Assembly (NCBI GenBank): GCA_023101725.1
Contig: JALJCO010008696.1
Span: 124,001 to 188,000 of the forward strand
Length of the DNA: 64,000 nucleotides
Direction: 5' to 3'
Source of the DNA: Atherinomorus stipes
Taxonomy: Eukaryota > Chordata > Actinopteri > Atheriniformes > Atherinidae
Of this stretch, positions 58,440 through 64,000 are shown piece by piece. How positions within the stretch are numbered: the stretch's first letter is position 1; the number at the start of each line of letters is the position of its first letter. The notes under the pieces were generated by a model that worked only from the letters and a program-made list of their open reading frames with translations, made no database searches and was not told the DNA's origin. A program made the position numbers and the translations under genes.

Positions 58440-60626
58440 GAAGTCCCTCCACCGTTTCTGTTTGACTGGAAACATGGTGAACTTTAAAAAACACTTTTTT
58501 CTAAATACTTTACATAACTACCTTACGTTTTACTATCAGAGATACTCAGCCTGATGACACCAGATGCAGTTTATGAGTCAGTATATTGTCTGAGGACACT
58601 TACATGCTCACATTCAAGGACACGGGACTGGCGAGATTTAAAACTGCCCCTTCAATCGAGCCTCATCAGACAATGTTTTTTTTTTTTTTCCATCTTCTAT
58701 TGTCCAGTTGTGGTGAGTGTGTGTGGATTGTAGCTCCAGTTTCCTGTTCTTACTGACAGGAGTGAAACCCGGTGTGCTGCTGCTGCAAGGTTGGGTGTGT
58801 TGTGTGTTCAGAGATGCTATTCTGCAGACATTGGTTCAAACCGATGCTTATCTAACTTCCTGCTGCCTTTCTATCATCTCCAACCAGTCTGCCCATTCTC
58901 TGACCTCTGACATCAACAAGACATTCTGGTCCAGACAACTGCAGCTCACTGGATACTTGTGCAGGCAAACGGAGCAGATGGACCTGATAACATGGTCAAT
59001 GAGCGAATCTTATAAGTCAAGAAATGCACCTTTAAAGTTCCCCATTCATCTGTGAATCTGGCTTTATGGATGACAAGGGGATTTTACTGAAATTATACTG
59101 CCTCCCTCTCTCTCTGAAGAAAAAAAGCCCTTCTTACCATCAGTGTGTAGCTCAGCCCACCATGAGGAGTCCTGCCTGCAGTAGATAATTAAATCATCAG
59201 CCCTGCTGCAGTCTGACATGCCCACAGATCTTTACAAGCATCAGCCCAACATATCCTGATAAAACCAGTCTGAAACCTGCTGTTTTCCAGACCACATGGA
59301 GGGACTGTGAGCTACGCTGCAGGATGAAGGTGGATGAGGAAGACCTGCGCCTCGCCGGGACAGTGGACCAGATCAGCGGGTGGAGACGGAGACCCGGACC
59401 GTTCCCAGCAGCTTCAGTCTGGACAGGAAGTCCCGCACACTCACATCCTGTCTCATATAATGAAATAAAAATATTTCCAAACCCTTACAGCAGTTTTTAC
59501 TCAGTTTCTGTTTTTCTGAAGAAGTAGCTTCAACTAAAGCGGAAAGTTGCGTATTCAAGTGTCTTTATTATAACGGAGATCAATTAAACGATAGCCTACC
59601 ACTATAACCCAAGTTTTATCACTATGGTATGTCTACATTTGTAGTTTTACCTAAATAAAACAAGCGAACTGCTGTTGAACAATCCTGTTTTACTTTCAGG
59701 CTGAAACGCAACACGTCTGCAGCCAAAGCAGGAATCAAACAGGAGGGAAAACACTGATTTATGAATGAATTACCGAGCAAATCACCGCCACGTTATAACC
59801 GGTTATAACAGCAAGGTTTACGATGGTGTGTTTTACTAAATGTGCGTGTTGCACGCGCTTTCTTCTCGAGAAAGTTTTCTCAGTCGGTCTAAATTCACAC
59901 ACACAGCAGGGGCAATGTAAGGGGTAAAAATATTTTGATGAGGAGAAGAAGAAAATATGGCCTTTTAAATTTTCAGCTCATGGTTTTTGTTTTAAATTAA
60001 CTTTTGGATAATACTGAAATTAAATAAAAACGGCAATAACTTAGTGAAGACCTGAAATGACCACCAGCAAGGCTGTGCTGTGCCTCACTTGCTCCCTCTA
60101 CTGGTCACATTGTAGAACTGCACACTTCAGCTCAGTTCACTTGTAAAATATTTGCTGAGAAATAGAAACATCTTTTCTAAAATGTCTCTCTTGTTAAATC
60201 CTTTTATTGCTGGTTAGCTTTTATGATTTGTCAAAACAAAGATGTTAAATTTCTGTTTAATAAGAATAAGAATTAATTAGAACATTTATGCGAGTTTGTA
60301 AATATCATGGGAAAAAGAAATGCCCTAGCAATATGTACTTGATTTGTTTACATTTTTTTGTTCCAGTTTCCTTTTTGTTTTCTGTTTTATTTTTTTTATT
60401 TTTGTGTGTGTTGTATATTTGTAAACTGCTTGGGGTATTTAATAGCTGTTCCTTGATTAAAAGTACCTATTTATACTATTGAATATGCTCAAAGAAAGAG
60501 AAAACATCTACATTAGGAAACCTTCATGGTGGGCATAGAGGTCAGAGGTTAGAGAATCGTGATTATACTTAGGAGATTATCAATTTCAGATTAACTATGA
60601 TCGCAAGCAATCAAATAAATCTGTAC
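58440..60626. other. intergenic DNA 5' of abcg2
   Basis: No exon recognised. The 112-codon open frame at 58717-59055 lacks splice or start support. Confidence 0.45.
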
Positions 60627-61538
60627 TTAAAGGAATAGTACACCCACAGAATGATGCACCTTCATTTTTTACTCACCCTCATGCTGAGCAAGACTCTGGA
60701 GCACTTTTTTAATATCTCAAATTCAGCCGAAGATCTGGGGGGAGTTTGTTATCGCCGACTTTCATATAATGGAGTTCACCGGCGCTTGAAACAAAAAGGT
60801 CCATATAAGTCCACAAAAACTTGTCAATATTCCTCCATACTGCTCGTCCAATGTATTCCAAGTGTCCCGAGTGGGTAGCGTCCATAATTTACTCCAAACG
60901 ACATCATTTGTTATAATTACATGTCTATAGACTAAACAGTAGTACATCGCATTTCCCTGATATGATGCGTGTCCATATGAGTTTACACCACTACGGAAGC
61001 CCCGGCAGACCAAACCAAACGAGAGCACGTGTTCAGCGCAGCCGATAATTCAAGTGTTAGAAGAAGAAACTCACTGTTTACATTGTGCTAAGAGCGAACG
61101 AGCTGCGGACAAACACAAGAGGGGTTGGCTATTGACTAATAACAAACAAAGAAAGAAAGAATCCGCGTTCTCGTCTAGTTTGGTCTGCCGCGGCTTCCGT
61201 AGTGTGAACTCGCGTGGACATGCATCAGAGAAGTGCGACGTAAAAAGACACCAAATGATGTCGTTTCGAGTAAATTCTGGACGCTACCCACTCAGGACAC
61301 TTGGATTACATTGGACGAGCAGTATGGAGGAATATTGCCAAGTCTTTGTGGACTTTTATGGACCTTTTTGTTTCGAGCGCTGGTGAACTTCATTATATGA
61401 AAGTCGGCGGATAACGAAACTCCCCCCCAGATCTCCAGCTGTATTTGAGATATTAAAAAAGCGCTCCAGAGTCTTGCTCACCATGAGGGTGAGTAAAAAA
61501 TGAAGGCACATCATTCTGTGGGTGTACTATTCCTTTAA
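60627..61538. mobile_element. TTAA-bounded foldback element
   Basis: Two arms of about 370-395 bp (60627-61022 and 61170-61538) are inverted copies. Ends TTAAAGGAATAGTACACCCA, TTAA on both sides, short central spacer. Confidence 0.88.
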
Positions 61539-64000
61539 ACAACAGGTACAATAAATGCAGATAATTATAAACTCTTTGTTGTTTACTTATAACCATGAAT
61601 TGCTGTAGGAAGTTGTGCTCAGTTAAACTAAAGAGGAGGGCAACCGTTTTCTTGTGGCACCTATATTACCCAAAATACACCATCACCCTGACAATGAATT
61701 CATTTTTTATTAAAAATGATTATTTAATTAAAACTTTGTTTAATTTTAATGATCAAGCATTTTAAAATTCGTTTTGTGTTTGTGAAAAAGCTTTTGTGAG
61801 TGAACTTGTCGCCCTCTGCTGGTGACTTGGTGTAACTACAACAAATATAGACATCCAACACTCATTTCACTGATAAACATTGTATTGGCTTATTTTAACC
61901 AGTGATTCTTTGCACTTTCCCTTTGAGCCATTTAGCCTCTTTTAAACTAAAGTGACAGCTGATTTTTTCATGACAAACACTCAAGACTTCACGATGGAAT
62001 AGCTCAAACAAAACTTCAGCATGAATCAAATCTGCACCATAAAATACAACAATCCACAGATAAGGGTCTGTTTCCTGTTCCCACAGTGTCACTGTTAAAG
62101 CTATTTATGTCTCTGCAACTGGACCCACTGACCAGCAGGGGGCACAAAAGCACTATGTACTTTTACAAGATGTTCAAACAATATAGTTAGTCCTCTATTA
62201 ATGTGCAATAATCAGTTATATGAAATCTAGGATTAAATGAAAGTGTGGTTTAATGTTATTCTATTGCCCTAAACAGAATAAGTTAGTGTTTGCTAATACA
62301 GGAAAAACATAAAGAACTAAGAGGTATGCAAACAAGTTTGTACTGTAAAATATCTTCAATATGGTTGATTCGAAAATTGAACCTTAATTTTAAATCCATT
62401 TGTGAAGGCTTAAAAAGGCTTTTAAAGATGTATTTGGAAGTAAAGGCTGCCAATAATGTCCTCACCCTTCTCAAGTCTTCCCCCAAAAGGTCTCTTACTC
62501 AAGCTGGTCCTCACAAAAATAGCCACCTGTCTACAAACACACACACATGGAGGAACTTACACAGCAGCATTTTCTGGAGGTCAGTCCATCACAAGGTTTT
62601 CAGGGTCCGGTTATAGTGTGTGTCGCTGGCACTCACTTTACATTGTGGTACGTTGTGTGTCCGTGTGTGTTGCTGCTTCTTCAGCGATGAATCTCAATGG
62701 TTTCTATATTTACCCTCAGAGATCTGAACGCTTCATTCCACACAAGCAGAACCCGTGATTCTGGAAATGTGATTGGATGTCAGAGAGGAAGATCAGTCAT
62801 CTAGGATGGCCAACTTTATGAAAACAACTGTCTGAGCATATAATTACTTTAAATTAACCCTGGATGGGTTGAATACGATGTGTTCTGGTCTATATTTTCT
62901 AGCTGAAGGTCACTGCTGAGGTGGAGCTGTGGGCAAATTGTGTTAATTCAGATTACAAACACAGGAATTGAACAGTACTGACCAGAAGAAACAGGCCTGA
63001 ACTGAGCATTACTATTGAGATTTCATACTGAGAGCTTAAACTGCTTCTAATGATGACAAATTCAAGACCTTCCCTGCCTTATTACTGCATCAGCTCACTG
63101 GGGGTGTCATTCAGCAATAGCTGCACCAGTGTCTGAAGCGTGACAGACATCCAGATTGATTACTGGTAAGCTGTCGGAGAAAATGACCTCCCTGCCACGC
63201 AGCAACAGTAAATCTACATTATCAACACACAACTTGTAACTAAAATTTTAGTCTATATATAAATGCTAAAAGAATATAAAGAAACTACAAGAAGTTTTGC
63301 TTAATTTGTCAACTTTATTCTTCTCAGGGGCCAAGAGTTACAAGTCTGGAGGTGGAAAATAATGCAGTCTTCTTTAGGATCAACAGTGGTTTGCAAAGTA
63401 TTCTTCCACCCTTTGTTTTTTTTTTTTTATTGCCTTACAACCGAGTGGCAAACTTAAGTGGAGAAAAGTGAAGCCGATGCAGAAGTGCTAAAAGTTGCAG
63501 TTCATCCCTCATCCACTAGGGGCTGGCTCCAAAAGGGAGTCAATTCCCATAGACTCCCATGTAAAAGGGGAAGTTTGGTTTTTTTAAATCTGGACCTATT
63601 TTCTAGCATGAAATATGTTCATTTACTCACCCAGACAGAGATATTTAGATCCACTCCAGATCAGCATATGTCCAATGTAATGTAAGTGATGGGGCAACAA
63701 CGCGCAGCCTCCAAATAAGGTATTATCTGCCACAAACTCCTTCATTTCACCAATGTTTTGTTACAAAACATTAGTCGGACCCAATGTGACATCGAAGCGG
63801 CTTTTTTTGAGGTGATTTGTCCTTATTTACAGACATTTACTTGTTATGGTGTCGCATAATAGTGACAACATCAAAACTGTTGCAGTAAAAATGTCTGTAA
63901 ATAAGGTTTTTTTTTGTTTTTTTTTTGCGTTCCACAGGCAAAATGAAAATGATACCGGAATATCCAATCTGAGCCCTCCTAAGTTTTTGGACTTTTCCAT
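61539..64000. other. intergenic DNA with repeat scraps
   Basis: Includes a copy of the 6622-type dispersed repeat at 63440-63600. No gene recognised to the window end. Confidence 0.45.

Noticed and set aside
58437..59037. Possible further TTAA element
   Set aside because: Both ends show TTTAAAGGT, but similarity stops after about six bases.
58717..59055. 112-codon plus-strand frame with hydrophobic start
   Set aside because: Could be taken for a signal peptide, but there is no gene structure and repeat-like ends lie nearby.
1..64000. CRISPR arrays, prophage or bacterial operons
   Set aside because: The tandem repeats have no spacers of unique sequence, and gene structure is eukaryotic.

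Overview
This window is vertebrate, almost certainly ray-finned (teleost) fish, nuclear DNA. Evidence: split genes with GT-AG introns, AATAAA signals, and a dense load of teleost-style repeats (Tc1/mariner relics, hAT and TTAA-flanked MITEs, tRNA-headed SINEs, an L1-clade LINE). There is no operon-like or phage-like organisation.

The main gene is a complete ABCG2-like half-transporter on the minus strand. I assembled 18 coding exons (52702 down to 14993), all with GT/AG junctions and matching phases. They give 1950 nt, or 649 residues plus stop, with no frameshift. A likely 5' non-coding exon lies near 57110-57240 and a polyA signal at 14640-14645. Walker A, ABC signature, Walker B, H-loop and the six-helix membrane domain are all visible. 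The protein keeps equivalents of human C592 and C608 but lacks an equivalent of C603, the cysteine that links human dimers.

Downstream, on the same strand at the left edge, a second gene of three coding exons (5929 to 765) encodes a small secreted protein of unknown family with an acidic Ser/Asp/Glu tail. Its reading frame breaks at an A6 homopolymer, either as a pseudogene or as a one-base assembly error.

The rest is introns and intergenic DNA filled with repeats. They include at least ten TTAA-bounded inverted-repeat elements, several nested or abutting; hAT MITEs with perfect 8-bp target duplications; a 5.5-kb L1-clade LINE inserted inside a TIR element in abcg2 intron 3; two Tc1 transposase relics; and minisatellites at 10.0-10.9, 15.5-16.7 and 53.7-54.8 kb. 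Two ~0.7-kb copies of one repeat lie in inverted orientation on either side of abcg2 exons 4-6, an arrangement that favours RNA hairpins, exon skipping or circular RNA.

Several blocks (about 7.24-7.62, 11.82-12.89, 18.31-19.70, 21.13-21.90 and 22.27-22.87 kb) have homopolymer-ridden or strongly G/T-skewed sequence that looks like unpolished long-read gap filling. They should not be interpreted biologically without checking.
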